DNA of 64,000 nucleotides from Persicaria tinctoria. Taxonomy: Eukaryota > Streptophyta > Magnoliopsida > Caryophyllales > Polygonaceae. Each line of letters opens with the position of its first letter. Within the stretch, counting starts at the first letter, position 1. The stretch is taken from positions 69,068,857 through 69,132,856 of the forward strand of contig JBANSL010000017.1 in assembly GCA_037127255.1 (NCBI GenBank). The letters are read 5' to 3'. Of the stretch, positions 24,594-36,549 are shown piece after piece. Under the pieces are notes generated by a model, which saw only the letters and a program-made list of their open reading frames with translations, was not told where the DNA came from and searched no databases. Made by a program: the position numbers and the translations under genes.

Positions 24594-25326
24594 TTTAACT
24601 ATTTAATTAACTACACTCACTAGGGCCAATTGCTACAATATATATACCATTAGATCGAATCCAGTACGTACAATAACAACTCTTTTTTAAAATTTAAGTT
24701 TGACGAGACTGATGAATGAGGTTCATGGGCAAAAAACGTATCCTGTAACTTCTTCGGCACTTCGAATGGTCTCCTACTCTTATGTTTTGAGATTAACAAG
24801 GTGGCTAACAAATGGGTGTTGAACAATTCAATGACCTTGCTGGAACATGCGAAAAGTAACAACTCGCGGTAGGGCATTAGTGAATGAAGGGTGAACTTTG
24901 TTTTTGTGAAGGGGTTAGGGATGCGGTGAAACGTGGTATGGGAGCCACTGAATGAGAAATGTATTTGCCCCCGACAGAGGTGCAGATCGTATGTGAGACA
25001 CGTCCCCCGGGATTTCACCGAATTCTCTCACAGGTGCACTCGAGGGAGAGAAGATGGAATTGGAACAGGCGTTCGGAACGAGAAAATGGTAGGAGAAAAC
25101 ATGAGAGGGAGAAGAGGCGATTGGTCGCTATGAGGTGAAAGCCAAGCCCCTCGATCTCCTTATATAGGTTGTGAAATCTTCCTTAATTAAGCCGCAAGCA
25201 AAGGGAAGATTTGGGTTTATCTTCAGAGGATTGTGGCTTATCCAAAACCGTTTGAAATAATAATTTTCCGAAAATAAATCTAGTGAAAAATCAGATATTC
25301 GCGGATAAACACTAACAATTCTATCC
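24402..25326. other. Unassigned block with a GC-richer core
   Basis: A (ca)n(ta)n microsatellite lies at about 24560-24592. From 24700 to 25140 the DNA is GC-richer, and open frames occur on both strands. One + strand reading gives GTSNGLLLLCFEINKVANKW, reminiscent of F-box-associated domains, but it is broken by stops. I do not call a gene. Confidence 0.35.
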
Positions 25327-25712
25327 GTAATATTAACGCCTGGTACTTAGATGATGGTACCCTATCAGGTGACACCAGGGAGGTTGTTAAGGCACTGGAG
25401 ATTATAGTTAGAGAGGGGCTGAAGTTGGGACTATTCATTAATATTCAGAAATCTGAATTATTCTGGGCGACTGAAGATCCGAGGAGCTTTGAAACTGGTC
25501 TATTCCCATCTAACATTTCTAGACCCAAATTGGGAGTGAAATTGTTAGGCGGCCCGACCAGTAGCAGTGCTACATTCTGCAATAGCTTGATTATGAAGAG
25601 GGTTGACAAATCGATAGAAGCTCTTAAGGTTGTTAGGAGGCTAGCTAGAGGATCCCCAGTGCGAATTGCTTCTTCTACGAAATTGTATCGGGGTCTCTAG
25701 ATTGATGTTTAC

Positions 25713-26070
25713 TATGAAGAATAACACATGTTTTCACATGTTTTCTCATGCCTTACTTATCCATTTCCTACTCTATTATGCTATTAGGCTTTTATGTAAT
25801 TCTGGTCCCCTCTTTTGGCCTTAGTGTAATAAGCCTTCAAGGCATGTGTTGTTCACGTGATAGGTGAGCTGTGGTAGTATATAAACCAAGCTGTCACCTG
25901 AGCACAGTAGGGTTTTTGGGATCACAAATTATGCAGCTTTAATGCACAACCGTTTTTGGCTCGTTGCTTATTTTGCTCATTGAATGAAGTAGTCCTGGGA
26001 TTGAGCATTTATTTTGCTTTGATCACTGCTGTTTTGAGCTCATTTGTGCAGGGATCTCAGATCATTCACA
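25713..26070 (+). repeat. Left LTR of the gag-only copia element
   Basis: This 358 bp LTR ends ...cattcaca right before the primer-binding site. It starts tatgaagaat; the strict TG start would be two bases later, but the tttac duplication supports 25713. Confidence 0.88.
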
Positions 26071-26082
26071 TGGTATCAGAGC
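26071..26082 (+). other. Primer-binding site for initiator Met-tRNA
   Basis: The sequence tggtatcagagc is the standard copia primer-binding site, complementary to the 3' end of initiator tRNA-Met. It abuts the LTR with no spacer. Confidence 0.9.
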
Positions 26083-26288
26083 TGCAGGCATTATTTTGAT
26101 GATTTTTGCTGCGTAGAAAAGAAACAGGAAGGATGTCTATTGAAGGAAACAACTCGGTACCTAATGTAGGTGGTAACTCAGAGACATAAGTGAGCAATCA
26201 AGGTAATCTTAACGATCCTTTGTATTTATCCAACTCAGACCATCCTGGTGCTTAGTTGGTAGGAATTCCGTTTGATGGAAGTAATTAT

Positions 26289-27965
26289 ATGACATGGAGT
26301 AGAGGGATTATGATGGCTTTAGGAGCCATATGTAAACTGGGGTTTATCACTGGAGAATGTGCTAGGCCTAATGATGTGAGTGTGGATTTGCAAAGATGGA
26401 TCAGGGCTGATTTTATGGTCAGATACTGGATCCTGAATTCCATGACCAAAAGTATTGCTGAGGGTTTCATGTTCATGGATTCAACCAAGCAACTGTGGGA
26501 AGAGATTGTTCAAAGGTTTGGGCAAACCAATGCTCCATTGATTTTTCAAATCAGGAGACAGTTAAACAATATTCACCAAGGGAGTATGACTTTGGGAGAG
26601 GTGTACAATGCTCTCAAGAAGCATTGGGACGAGCTGCAAGTTTTGGAAAGAATTCCTGAGTGCTCATGTGGGGCAATGAAACAGTGCACCTGTAATCTCA
26701 AGAAGAAAATTGACGAGATAGAGTCAAGAACAAAGGTTATGCAACTGCTTGCTAGCCTTAATGAGACATATGAAGGGGCAAGGAACCAGATTCTGGCAAT
26801 GAATCCCTTGCCCACTCTAAACAAGGCATATTTTATCCTGCAACAAGTAGAGAGAGGTTCAGATGCAGCAGTGATAACACAAGGAAGCTCGATGGATGCC
26901 AGTGCTTTTGTGGCTTCAAAGGGCAATTACAGGAGCCAACAGAGTGCTCCTTCAGGTGGAATACCTCCAAAGAAAGATGTTAGGGACTGGAAAGAACTGA
27001 AGAGGCTGAAGTATGAACAGAAATGCACCCATTGCAACTACAGAGGGCACACTGCTGATCAGTGCTTTAAGTTGCATGGTGTGCCTGATTGGTTTAAAGC
27101 TTTGAAGGACAATCAGAAAGGGATTACTGGAGGAAGAAGTTCAGCCAATGCAGCAGGATCTGTAGGGAGTGGAATGATGGGATCACCATTAGATGACAAT
27201 GATGCAGCTGATAAGAATGGAACTGAGGGACAGATGGACAATGCTATGGTTAATGCTGTTTTTCAGGAAGGCATGAAGAGGATGAAAGGCAAGAGTTCCA
27301 ATGAGAATGCTTATGCCAACTTTGCAGGTAAAGTTTCTTCTTCACTTCATGATTTAAATTGCAGTAAAGGGTCAGGGCTTGAATGGATTGTTGATACTGG
27401 AGCAAGTGATCATATGATTTCCTATGATCATGCTCTATATGACAAGATCAAGCTTGACAAACCAGTTCTTATAGGGCTGCCAGATGGATCTGTGAAAATT
27501 GTTAATGAAATGGGAAAACTGAAATTGACAGACTTTGTGTGTCTTGATGGGGTGCTTTTGGTACCTGGATTCAAACATAACTTACTCTCAGTGGGAAAAT
27601 TACTCGATGATAATGATAAGTTGATAGCAGTATTCACACACAGTTCATGTTCTGTTCAGGACCCTGGGGCTAGAAGAATTTTGCTGACTGGAAGAAGGAA
27701 GCATGGGCTATACAAAGTTCTTACTGATGAGCAGGCTAAAGACCGGAAAGGATGGAGAAAAGCTGATGCTGTTCAGAATGAGAGTTTATTTCCTAGAGTC
27801 TTTTGTAATAAAGTTAACAGTAATCTAGACATCACTCATGCCAGACTTGGGCATAGCTCAGTTTCTAAAATGAGACATTTGCATCTTTTGAATGAGACAG
27901 ATATGAGTAGTTTTCATTGTGAAACATGTGCATTATGCAGATATCCTTACAAAGCCTCTAGGTGA
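26289..27965 (+). CDS. Copia gag-protease polyprotein of the deletion derivative
   Basis: The original start is probably the ATG at 26133 (MSIEGNNS), but codons 19 (26187) and 41 (26253) are stops. The long open frame therefore begins effectively at the ATG at 26289, with the frame open from 26256. It encodes the UBN2-type gag domain (MTWSRG... LWEEIVQRFGQ), a CCHC zinc knuckle CTHCNYRGHTADQC, the protease motif WIVDTGASDHM, and a GAG-pre-integrase segment (ARLGHSSVSKMRHLH, HCETCALC). After CALC the frame runs into RYPYKASR and stops at 27965. One frame over, the same DNA reads ADILTKPLGEKSHRF, the end of pol, which marks the deletion junction. Gag forms the virus-like particle of the retrotransposon; alone it could only move with help from a full copia. 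The gag resembles that of the element at 15135. Confidence 0.85.
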   Translation: MTWSRGIMMALGAICKLGFITGECARPNDVSVDLQRWIRADFMVRYWILNSMTKSIAEGFMFMDSTKQLWEEIVQRFGQTNAPLIFQIRRQLNNIHQGSMTLGEVYNALKKHWDELQVLERIPECSCGAMKQCTCNLKKKIDEIESRTKVMQLLASLNETYEGARNQILAMNPLPTLNKAYFILQQVERGSDAAVITQGSSMDASAFVASKGNYRSQQSAPSGGIPPKKDVRDWKELKRLKYEQKCTHCNYRGHTADQCFKLHGVPDWFKALKDNQKGITGGRSSANAAGSVGSGMMGSPLDDNDAADKNGTEGQMDNAMVNAVFQEGMKRMKGKSSNENAYANFAGKVSSSLHDLNCSKGSGLEWIVDTGASDHMISYDHALYDKIKLDKPVLIGLPDGSVKIVNEMGKLKLTDFVCLDGVLLVPGFKHNLLSVGKLLDDNDKLIAVFTHSSCSVQDPGARRILLTGRRKHGLYKVLTDEQAKDRKGWRKADAVQNESLFPRVFCNKVNSNLDITHARLGHSSVSKMRHLHLLNETDMSSFHCETCALCRYPYKASR

Positions 27966-28023
27966 AAAGTCTCATAGATTCTTCTTTTGCAAGTTGGGTC
28001 TTGTTGGTTTCCATACATGCCCA

Positions 28024-28037
28024 ACTTGAGGAGGGGA
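28024..28037 (+). other. Polypurine tract
   Basis: The purine-rich acttgaggagggga lies directly before the right LTR and is the expected plus-strand priming site. The other copia element has the related acttgagggg at its own right LTR. Confidence 0.8.
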
Positions 28038-28395
28038 TATGAAGAATAACACATGTTTTCACATGTTTTCTCATGCCTTACTTATCCATTTCCTACTCTA
28101 TTATGCTATTAGGCTTTTATGTAATTCTGGTCCTCTCTTTTGGCCTTAGTGTAATAAGCCTTCAAGGCATGTGTTGTTCATGTGATAGGTGAGTTGTGGT
28201 AGTATATAAACCAAGTTATCACCTGTGCACTGTAGGGTTTTTGGGATCACAAATTATGCAGCTTTAATGCACATCCGTTTTTGGCTTGTTGCTTATTTTG
28301 CGCATTGAATGAAGTAGTCCTGGGATTGAGCATTTATTTTGCTTTGATCACTGCTGTTTTGAGCTCATTTGTGCAGGGATCTTAGATCATTCACA
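28038..28395 (+). repeat. Right LTR of the gag-only copia element
   Basis: This is a 358 bp copy of the left LTR with 11 base differences, mostly transitions, and no indels. Confidence 0.88.
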
Positions 28396-29582
28396 TTTAC
28401 TCTTCGAACGTGCCCCCCTCATGCCCTCCCCTGAGGCTATAAGGTGCTTTGATGATGAGCTTCGGGCCTCCCTTGAGCAGGCTGTTAGTGCAGGAAGCCT
28501 AGGGTTTGGTCCGTGGCAGTGGCGTCAGGCGACTCTTCCTTTAAAACTTGGTGGGTTTGGGGTGCTTTCGGCGGAGGATGTTAGTCATTTTTCTTTCATC
28601 GCATCTCGTCTCCAAACGGCTGAACTCCAAACATCCATTTTGAGTAAGTCAGTGTCTTCACCTTCTAGACGTCCAGACAATTGCCTCGACAGCGTCCTCA
28701 CCCAATCTATCTCGAGGTATGTCACATGTACTGGTTCAGATATTGATGACTTGTTTGTATCCCCCGCCCCCAAAAAAATCATGTCAGTATTGGCGGATCG
28801 ATACTTCAAGTTCATTGATGACAACTTAGTGACCACACTCAATCCGACTCCAAGGCAGTTGCAGGTTTTGCAAGCGGTGAAAGGAGACAGGGAGCATGAT
28901 TTTTTGTTGACTACTCCCATTGAGGGTTTAGCTCAGACCATGCCGTCTCGCCAGTTTCGTTCTGTCCTCCAATACCATCTTTCGATCCCTATGTTTAGTG
29001 GCTATCCGACTTGTCCTAGTTTGTGAGCTTGTCAGGATGGACCCATTTGGAGATCACGCTCTGCATTCCAGTCGAGGTATCGGGACGAAGCACCGACACA
29101 ACATGGTCCGAGATGTTTTGGCTGACATTTGTTACAAAGCGAGTATCGTAGTTTAGAAAGAAGCGCATACGAGTATGAGAAATGAAGATGGTGTTGAGTT
29201 AAGACCAGGAGATTTGTTGGTTTATGGGTGGGAAAAGGGTAGAGACACTTGTGTGGATGTGGTTGGAGCTTCACCGTTCACAACTAGAGCCAATGATTCT
29301 TTTGTACCTGGCAAGGCAGTCTCTCAAGCCGCTGAAAGAAAGGAGAAGAAGTACGCGGATATTTGTGCTACTAAGGGGTATGGTTTCATGGCATTTGCGT
29401 TCTCTACTTTTGGAGAGATGGGGGATGATGCTATTGGTTTTATGAAGCGGGTTCAATTGGTTACGAAAAGTCATGGGGCAGGGTCTGATAATGGTGATTT
29501 CATCTTTCATAGAGTTGGTTTTACTATTCAAAAAGGTGTTGAAGCTCAATTTGTTACGAGGCTTCCAACTAACTTTATGTAA

Positions 29583-29617
29583 ATCTTTTTTATCATAATA
29601 AAGTTTTATTATTATTA

Positions 29618-29648
<31 letters not shown>

Positions 29649-32568
29649 TATGAAACTAATATATTTTAATGAACAATTAAAGGTCGAAAAAAATAAACAT
29701 AATTAATATATAGAAAACTAGTTAATTAATCGATAAACCCATGCATTGAGCTAGTTTTATCATCATCGAAAAATTTATCAGATCCAAACCTTATAGGGTA
29801 GGACTATCGAAGCATATAGAGTGGTCCAAATCATTTTTGAAAATCATTTGAATGTACAACTTTGTGGTATGTGTATACATACATTTTGTTTAAATCGTTT
29901 CATTGCCATTTTATATGTATATCATTTGGACTATATATACCTTATACATACTCTTATTGAAATAAAATTGAGAATTTCCCTCTTTCTTCAATTAATTTAT
30001 AATTACATATATAATGTATTGGAAAAGTGGTCCCTTAGAACAAAACAAAGAGTGCAATGTTCATATATATATATATATATTTATTTATTTATTTATTTAT
30101 TTATTTATGAGAGACAACCTTTGTATTGGAGTTTATGGTACGTTATATATATTTAGGGGGACCATATTAGTTCTATATATATAATATATAACTAGCTAAT
30201 TCCCTACTATACTCAATGTAACTAGTTAATCCCCTATTTAATTATAATCAATTCACATAATTTGAAAATTAATGAAGTATGTAGTGTCACTTAGATATCT
30301 TCATATTAGGACTTAGATCAATTTAATTGACCTATTAAGTGTCTCCGATCAGCCACTAATTAGCATCTGAAATATAAATTTACCTAATAATTATATATAA
30401 GGTAGGGTTCTAATGAAACGGATAAAAGTCTGTTTGTGTTATTTTTTTTAAAGAAAAAAAAAGAGGACAAAAGTCCAAGGAACAAGATACTCTTAATCCT
30501 TTAATCAAGCATGAAACTAGGGTTGTTAGCACTTTTAAGCCAGGGGACCATCTTAATTAGCATAAAAAAGCTAAAGAGATCACATCAAAAGAGAACAAAT
30601 TGAAACTTAAAGTGGTACTTAATGCATACTTAATCAACTTATTCCACTTTAAACTTGTTCTTAATTACTAGTGAATGTTGGTACCAACGGCAATGCATGT
30701 GTTTATGCCCTCCCAAGGGACAACGTGCAGTATCCTCAAACACGCTTCACTAGACCAACTCAAGTTGTATCCAAATTGACTAGAGTTTAATTAGGTTCTG
30801 TTTGGTAATACAAATTTATAGAGTCTGATAACCCTGTGTTAATATGTCTTGAATCATTGTTGATTAGCGACGTATATGTCCAAATAATCATGCAACGCCG
30901 ACCCTTTATAAACCTAATCTGTTATGTTTTCTCTAATGCAAAACTGGTTCTCTACCTGTAAACGTAGGTAACGCATTATTGTCGAACCACGTTAAATCTC
31001 CGTGTCGTTCTTTGTTCGTTTATCATTCTCGTTACAACACCCTAAATGGTAAGATAGTTGATACAATTAAATTAGGTGCTTAATTAGAGAAGAGAGAAAA
31101 TATATTTTGTTAATATAAAAAGGATTCAAAAATCTAAAAATTCATTAAAATTTAATGTTTGTCTTAGCTCTTTTAAAATTATATATAATATTAAAATTAT
31201 AACCTTAATAAAAAAAATTATATTAATTAAAAAGTTAATTATATACACGCCTCAGGTTTTTTTAGCAATATAACCTAGATTTTAAGTTGCATTTCTCAAG
31301 ATGATCATGTGACCTTCTAAACCCTACTTAAATATATAGATATGGGTTGGTTTACTTTCTTATTGTGGAAACCAAAACCCGAAATAAATCAGGGGATTTT
31401 TTTTTCTTTTGTTAGTTAATGTAATTGATGTTTCTCAATACGTACTATTATTGGAAATTTATTATCATATTAAGAATTCACCAACCAAATTATTGTGGCC
31501 GACCTTTTTTTTTTTTTTTTTTAATTAGGGCTAAAAAGTTGATGCATCATTGACAAATGAAAAAAATCATTAGATTATATTCATGTACATCCAGGCTGGC
31601 CGGACTAGGAAAATTATTGTTTTTTTTTTGTACCTTAGGCTTACAAAGTTTATACTCTTTTAGATCTTTTATATAATTAAAAAAAGCAAAATATATGCAA
31701 ATATAAAAATGTTATTGCAATATATATGTTGACTACTTGATTTAAAATAAATAAATAAATATACGTAGAGATTTGTAGTAATCCAAAATAAACAAAAAAT
31801 AAAGATATAGTGGTTATATAAAAATATAAAATAAAATTTGGTAACTTGAAAATATATATAAAAAATTATACTATATTTTACATTAATTAATTAATTAATT
31901 ATATTCGATTAATAAAATTGCGTATTACACGGTTTTTTGCTTATTCAGTAAGTGAAAATTAATGTTTTTTTTTATTCAATGAAAGAGATTTAATTTTCTA
32001 TACCTGTCTAGAGTTTCTGAAAGACTGTGTAAGCTAATAGATAAGTTAACCTATGGAGCAATGAAATCAAACATCAAAATATAATAAAGAAAGGGAAAAT
32101 ATATGTTGTACAAGATTGTAGCAATACAAGCAACCAGACAGTTAACCTAGGCTGAACCTTGTAAGAGGTTAAGGTTCTGTGTAATTAATGGATACTTGAA
32201 CTTTTATTGGCTTGGGTGAACTTGCGATCTTTGCAGGCTAGGGTTCAGATACTTGGGAATTAGTAGATCGAACCTCCAAAATTTCCACGTTTAAAAAACA
32301 AAGAAAAGAAAGATATATGATACAAAGTGGCAATGCTAAGAGAGGACTTCAGATCGGCAACACGAACGAAAAAACAGTAAAACTAAATTGGATATAGATT
32401 CATCCGAAAAAAATGATGTAAAAACCGAAAATAAATATTGTTCCAGACATAGCAATAATCCAAACCTTCATACCATCATTAATAGAACTTTTTCTTTCCT
32501 TAGTTAAATTCGATGGACCAATATTATTTTACATCTAAATTGGAAAATGTCAAGAAGATTCTAACTTA
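29583..32568. other. Intergenic, AT-rich
   Basis: It starts with an (aat)n tract at about 29620-29648 that may be the 3' tail of the upstream RT relic. A (tatt)n microsatellite lies at about 30079-30108. I found no exons. Many homopolymer T and A runs are present. Confidence 0.5.
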
Positions 32569-32569
32569 A

Positions 32570-32850
32570 GGCTCCGTTTGGTAATATGTAAGTAGATTTT
32601 CAGAGTTTTTCGTTTTAATATTATATAGTTTCAAAACAATAAATATACAATTTTAATTTAATTGGTTTTTGAAATAGATTTTCAACGGTTACCCACTCTA
32701 AATTTTTCATAACTTTTCTCCTTTTACAAGATTACTAAACATCATATTAGCTTATAAACAGTTTAAAGCTTCAACTATCCTATTAGATTCAGTTACCTCA
32801 TCAATTATGTATTACTAAATCCCATCAATTTTGTGTTACTAAACCGGTCC
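32570..32850. mobile_element. Small MITE with GGCTCCGTTTGG-type ends
   Basis: The left end ggctccgtttggtaa and the reverse complement of the right end, ggaccggtttagtaac, are imperfect inverted repeats. TTAA occurs on both sides (32566-32569 and 32851-32854), compatible with a Harbinger/Tourist TTA or TAA duplication. No coding capacity. Confidence 0.55.
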
Positions 32851-32854
32851 TTAA

Positions 32855-33387
32855 ACAGCTTCACAACTACCCTATATCAATTTGTACACAAATTAACAAG
32901 CAATTAAAATTTATCCACAATAAGATCCCAGGAAATTTTGGTAAGGCCCAATAATTGATTAAGCCCAGCCCATGTTTGAAATTGGAAACTTAACAAGTAA
33001 CAACAAACCCAATCGATCAAATAAAATCTGCTGATTTTTATTGATCTAGAAGTAGTGAAGTACATAGTATAAATTTGAAAGTTAACAACAATGCACCAAT
33101 CCGAATCTTTCTGATTTTTTTCTTCTGTAAAAAAAAAAAACCATTACTGACAAAGCTTGGCCAGAAATTGGGCTTACAAAGAACATATGCCAATTCAAAC
33201 TATACTACATTGCATTTCACTTGAATATGAAAAGTTTTGAAACTCGAAAATCAAACCGAGTTTTTTTTTTTAATAACACGGGTATCCGGTTCTTCGTTGA
33301 GGTCCCTGACTGATCCGATTAAGGATTCATGGGCTCCTGATCTTTCAAATCCTGGTGCCAAAGGATAGATAGATCTAGGTGTGTTCT
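32855..33387. other. 3' flank of the RGP gene
   Basis: Contains the presumed 3' UTR and downstream DNA of the - strand RGP gene. No other feature recognised. Confidence 0.5.
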
Positions 33388-34886
33388 CTACTTAACCTTT
33401 CCATTGGGGACGGGACCGGAATGGTTGAGCTGGTCCCAGGCTTCGATCCACATGACCATGGCATCGGCTAGCTTGTCGAAGTAGGGATCAACCTTGGAGA
33501 GCTTCTCCTTGACAAGCTTGGCGAGCTCGCGATAGCATTGTTGCACGGTGGTGCACTCCTTGGGGAGGGCGACCGCTTGGAAGAATGGGATGATCTCCTC
33601 TTGCCAGAAGATGCCCTTGTACTCCTTCCTTAGGTTCACGAACGGGTTGCTCGCCTTGCTATGGTAGATGTAGGGGAGTCCGGTCTTGACACCGAGCCCT
33701 AAGTGGTCGCAAATCACCTGTCCACGAGTCGAATCATGAAGACTAAACCGAGGGAAAACCAATGCTTATTAACCTATATTCAACACGAGCTATGAGGTAG
33801 CTATAAGCTGACCTTGATGCACCATCCGGCCCACATGTCATCGTAGCGTCCGATAGGCTGACCATCGCCCATGAGACCAAAGTACATTGCCGCGCCAATA
33901 AGGTCGCGGTTGAAGGCCAAGTTCATGCCACACATGGGGAACAAGGTTCCCTTAGGGATAGTCATAACCGCATCAACATACCTATGCACAAACCATTGTG
34001 TCTATTTATCTCATTTTCTTTACAGAAAGTGCACGTGCGCTAAAAGCCCAGCACATAAACAGTACTCCAAAAGACATTTTTTGTACCTTGTGTTCCTCTC
34101 GAGAGGCTTGACGAGTTGGGTGGGGGCGTCATAGTCAGGGATGTTGAGCCAAAGGCCATGGGAGACGGCGGTGGGAACACCTTCCCTAAGACTGAAAGGG
34201 TACCCGCGAACGAAGTCTGCACCATCACGATAAGGATCGTATAAGGTGTTGAAGAACAAGGGCGTCGATGGGGAGAGGATGTTCTTGATGTGCTGCTCGA
34301 GTGCATTGATGTCTTTCCCGGATGGGTCCTTGGCAACCTACTCCATCAACAACATTAGCAATCAAATCGGAAAAAATTAGTATGTTATATTTTCAGAGCG
34401 TGTTTGACAGAGCGATTAAGGGGTCGTTTGATATTGATATCTGTATATCAGATATCGAATATCAACCCCGATATCTAATATCTACTGTTTTGGTATATAT
34501 AATATCTAGATATCAACATATCGATACCAAATGGGGCCTAACTCAATAGTTGCAAGAAAGCAAGAACTTACAAAGCAATCATCATCAATGGTGAAGATGT
34601 ACTTCTTCTTGGAAATCATGTAGCCGAAGCAGCGGCAAGCGGAGTCCTTGAAGGAGATGCAGGAAGCTCTAGGGCCCAAAATCCGGTTGATATCATTGCG
34701 GTTGTAGAGCTCGTAATCGAAGCCTTCAGGGACATTAATGGTCTTGGAAGGATCGCCGTCCTGGACGATGATCAAGTGGTAGGGCTGGAAAAAAGGCCTC
34801 CACATGTCTAGGAAATCGAGGTTTCGTATCGTCGGGATGACGATGTCGAGCTCGTCTTTCAGAAGGGGTGTCGCCGCAGTCGCCAT
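33388..34886 (-). CDS. RGP: Reversibly glycosylated polypeptide / UDP-arabinopyranose mutase (GT75)
   Basis: Four exons, 34886-34572, 34337-34087, 33981-33813 and 33717-33388, join to 355 codons including the stop (354 aa), matching the family length. The protein begins [20 protein letters not shown] and carries [29 protein letters not shown] and the IFTIDDDCF acidic motif that binds the metal-nucleotide sugar. Later come [34 protein letters not shown] and DDMWAGWC. The enzyme interconverts UDP-arabinopyranose and UDP-arabinofuranose for cell-wall arabinans, in the cytosol at the Golgi face. The exons are markedly GC-richer at third positions than the neighbouring genes, suggesting strong expression. 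A ct-repeat lies just upstream of the start in the 5' leader, a common plant core-promoter and leader feature. All splice sites are GT-AG. Confidence 0.96.
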
Positions 34887-36549
34887 TGAAGACCCAAGAG
34901 AGAGAGAGAGAGATGAGAAGGTAGAGAAACAAAGGAGATTTGGGGGGGTGTGGGGAAGAAGAAGGTGGGAGAAAGAGTGTATAAATATGGAAAGTGAGAG
35001 CGGCTTCATAGGGAGATTAGAGGAGGAAACGTGTAAGGAGATTGACAATTTGAGATTGTTGGTTTTCGTTTTATTTGGTGGACCTCTTTTTGAGGGTAAC
35101 GGTTTGGTTTGGGTTTAATTACACTTATCACCCCTAAATTTATGAGATTTTATTGAAACCATCCGATACTTTTTGAAGTACGCGAGTAACCGGTTTCCGT
35201 TGGGGTCCTCGGCCAATCTAAAAAAGGATGGACTTTGGTGATATATAGTAGGCAGAATTCACGCTTATATGATGTCCGACTACAACTGGTGTTTGTGGGT
35301 GAGACATCTGACCGTAGGGCTTGAAGTCTTGAACTTGCGACATCAAAGTAGTGTCTTAAAACACTCTTATTAGACCTTTTACAATTGAGCATCATGAGAT
35401 GGTAATGGTAATACCAACATTGTCTTCCTGATTACCATCATGATAGAGGCTGGTTCAGTAATTCGTCATTATACTTTAGTTAGTTTTGCTTACTGATCTC
35501 GCCCTAGAAGACTAAAAATGTAAATTTAAGTTTGAACGGTAAAAAATATCGTTAGGCATCACATCACGTACACCAAACAAACCAATGGTCCAAAATATCA
35601 CTACCTTTAAAGTGTTGGGCGATCTTGTACCCGAAATCTTTTGATCATTTTTCACAGTAGTGGGTGGTTTATGTAATTTTCAATATAAGAAGTCCGTAGT
35701 TGCAAAATCTACCAAATTGTGGATAATTAAGTATAATTCCCCCTTTTTGTGGGGTCTTCCACCATTTGAAATAGGGTTGATGGACTAGATTTGAATGTTT
35801 GAGAAACTTATGGGAGGTTAGTGCAAAAAACAAGGGGTGGAATTGATTGATGGGGGTGGAGTTTTGTGAGGAGTTTTGATTGGGTTTTGACCGTTTCTGA
35901 AAGATAGAGCGTGGAAAATGAGTTTAAAATGTGTTTGGCACCACCACGTAGTAAAGTAGACCGTTTTCAATGGTTGAGGCCAATGGGGAAATTTTGTGAC
36001 TCTTGTATGACTTTTGGCGTTTTGATGTTCTTTCAATTCATGCTTTTTCAAATATTTTTTTTTAATAATAAATTAAGGGGTCTGTTATTAGCACGATGAT
36101 TTTTTCGTCAAATGTATACAACCTCTCTATTGATACGGAAAGCCGGAATCGACAAACACCGCACCGATTCTAATACAACACCAGCGCCACAAGTTACCGG
36201 CTCCAGAAGTCGGTGTCGGTGAGTTCGTCGTATATTTGGTGAGATTGAACCGTCCCAATAGTAAGACCGTAAAATAAGGACTCGTTTGTTTCTAGAGGAG
36301 ATAATAGAAAGAAAATGAAGTAAATTTTACATATAAAATGTACATTATTATTATTTTTTGTGAGCCTAAACGAGGAAATGGGAGAAATAAGTAGAGCATT
36401 ATAGGGGAAATAATTACTCTTCCTAAAATTAGGAAAATATAACAAATTTTGTATGAAAAATGGGAGAAATAGTGTAATGTTATGCCTTAAATATGGACTA
36501 AATTCATGAAGGTAACTAAACAAATACCTTTCTCTACCAAAAACAAATG
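34887..36549. other. Intergenic between the RGP promoter and an RNase H remnant
   Basis: The first 100 bases are the RGP 5' leader and core promoter (a tatttata on the - strand near 34980). The remainder is AT-rich, with no exon or bounded repeat recognised. Confidence 0.5.

Larger units (their letters stand above)
25713..28395 (+). mobile_element. Gag-only copia derivative (TR-GAG-like), 2683 bp, 5 bp TSD
   Basis: Two 358 bp LTRs (25713-26070, 28038-28395) flank an internal region of less than 2 kb. The target duplication tttac lies at 25708-25712 and 28396-28400. The left LTR is followed directly by the primer-binding site tggtatcagagc, and the right one is preceded by acttgaggagggga. The internal region encodes gag, protease and GAG-pre-integrase, then jumps to the last residues of pol. 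Integrase, reverse transcriptase and most of RNase H are deleted. I count 11 differences between the LTRs (about 3 percent). Confidence 0.92.
25327..29582 (+). pseudogene. Relic of a non-LTR-type reverse transcriptase with nuclease-like C-terminus, split by a copia insertion
   Basis: Two segments belong together: 25327-25712 and 28401-29582. The first starts just before the catalytic WYLDDG motif and reads through PKLGVKLLGGP, KRVDKSIEALKVVRRLARG. The second continues with LRTCPP, a +/-1 shift, then EAIRCFDDELRASLEQAV, LPLKLGGFGVLSAEDVSHFS, and after more shifts PFGDHALHS, MVRDVLADICYKA, LRPGDLLVYGW, DTCVDVVG, GFTIQKGVEAQFVTRLPTNF. The order (RT, H-containing knuckle-like motif, RPGD...D...V nuclease-like block) recalls reverse transcriptases ending in a restriction-like endonuclease. 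That nuclease reading is my inference. A (taa)n tract follows the stop. The 5' part of the RT is missing. Confidence 0.72.

Noticed and set aside
28421..29026. A 201-codon frame that could be called a hypothetical gene
   Set aside because: It is the direct continuation of the reverse transcriptase relic at 25327-25712, separated from it by the copia insertion.
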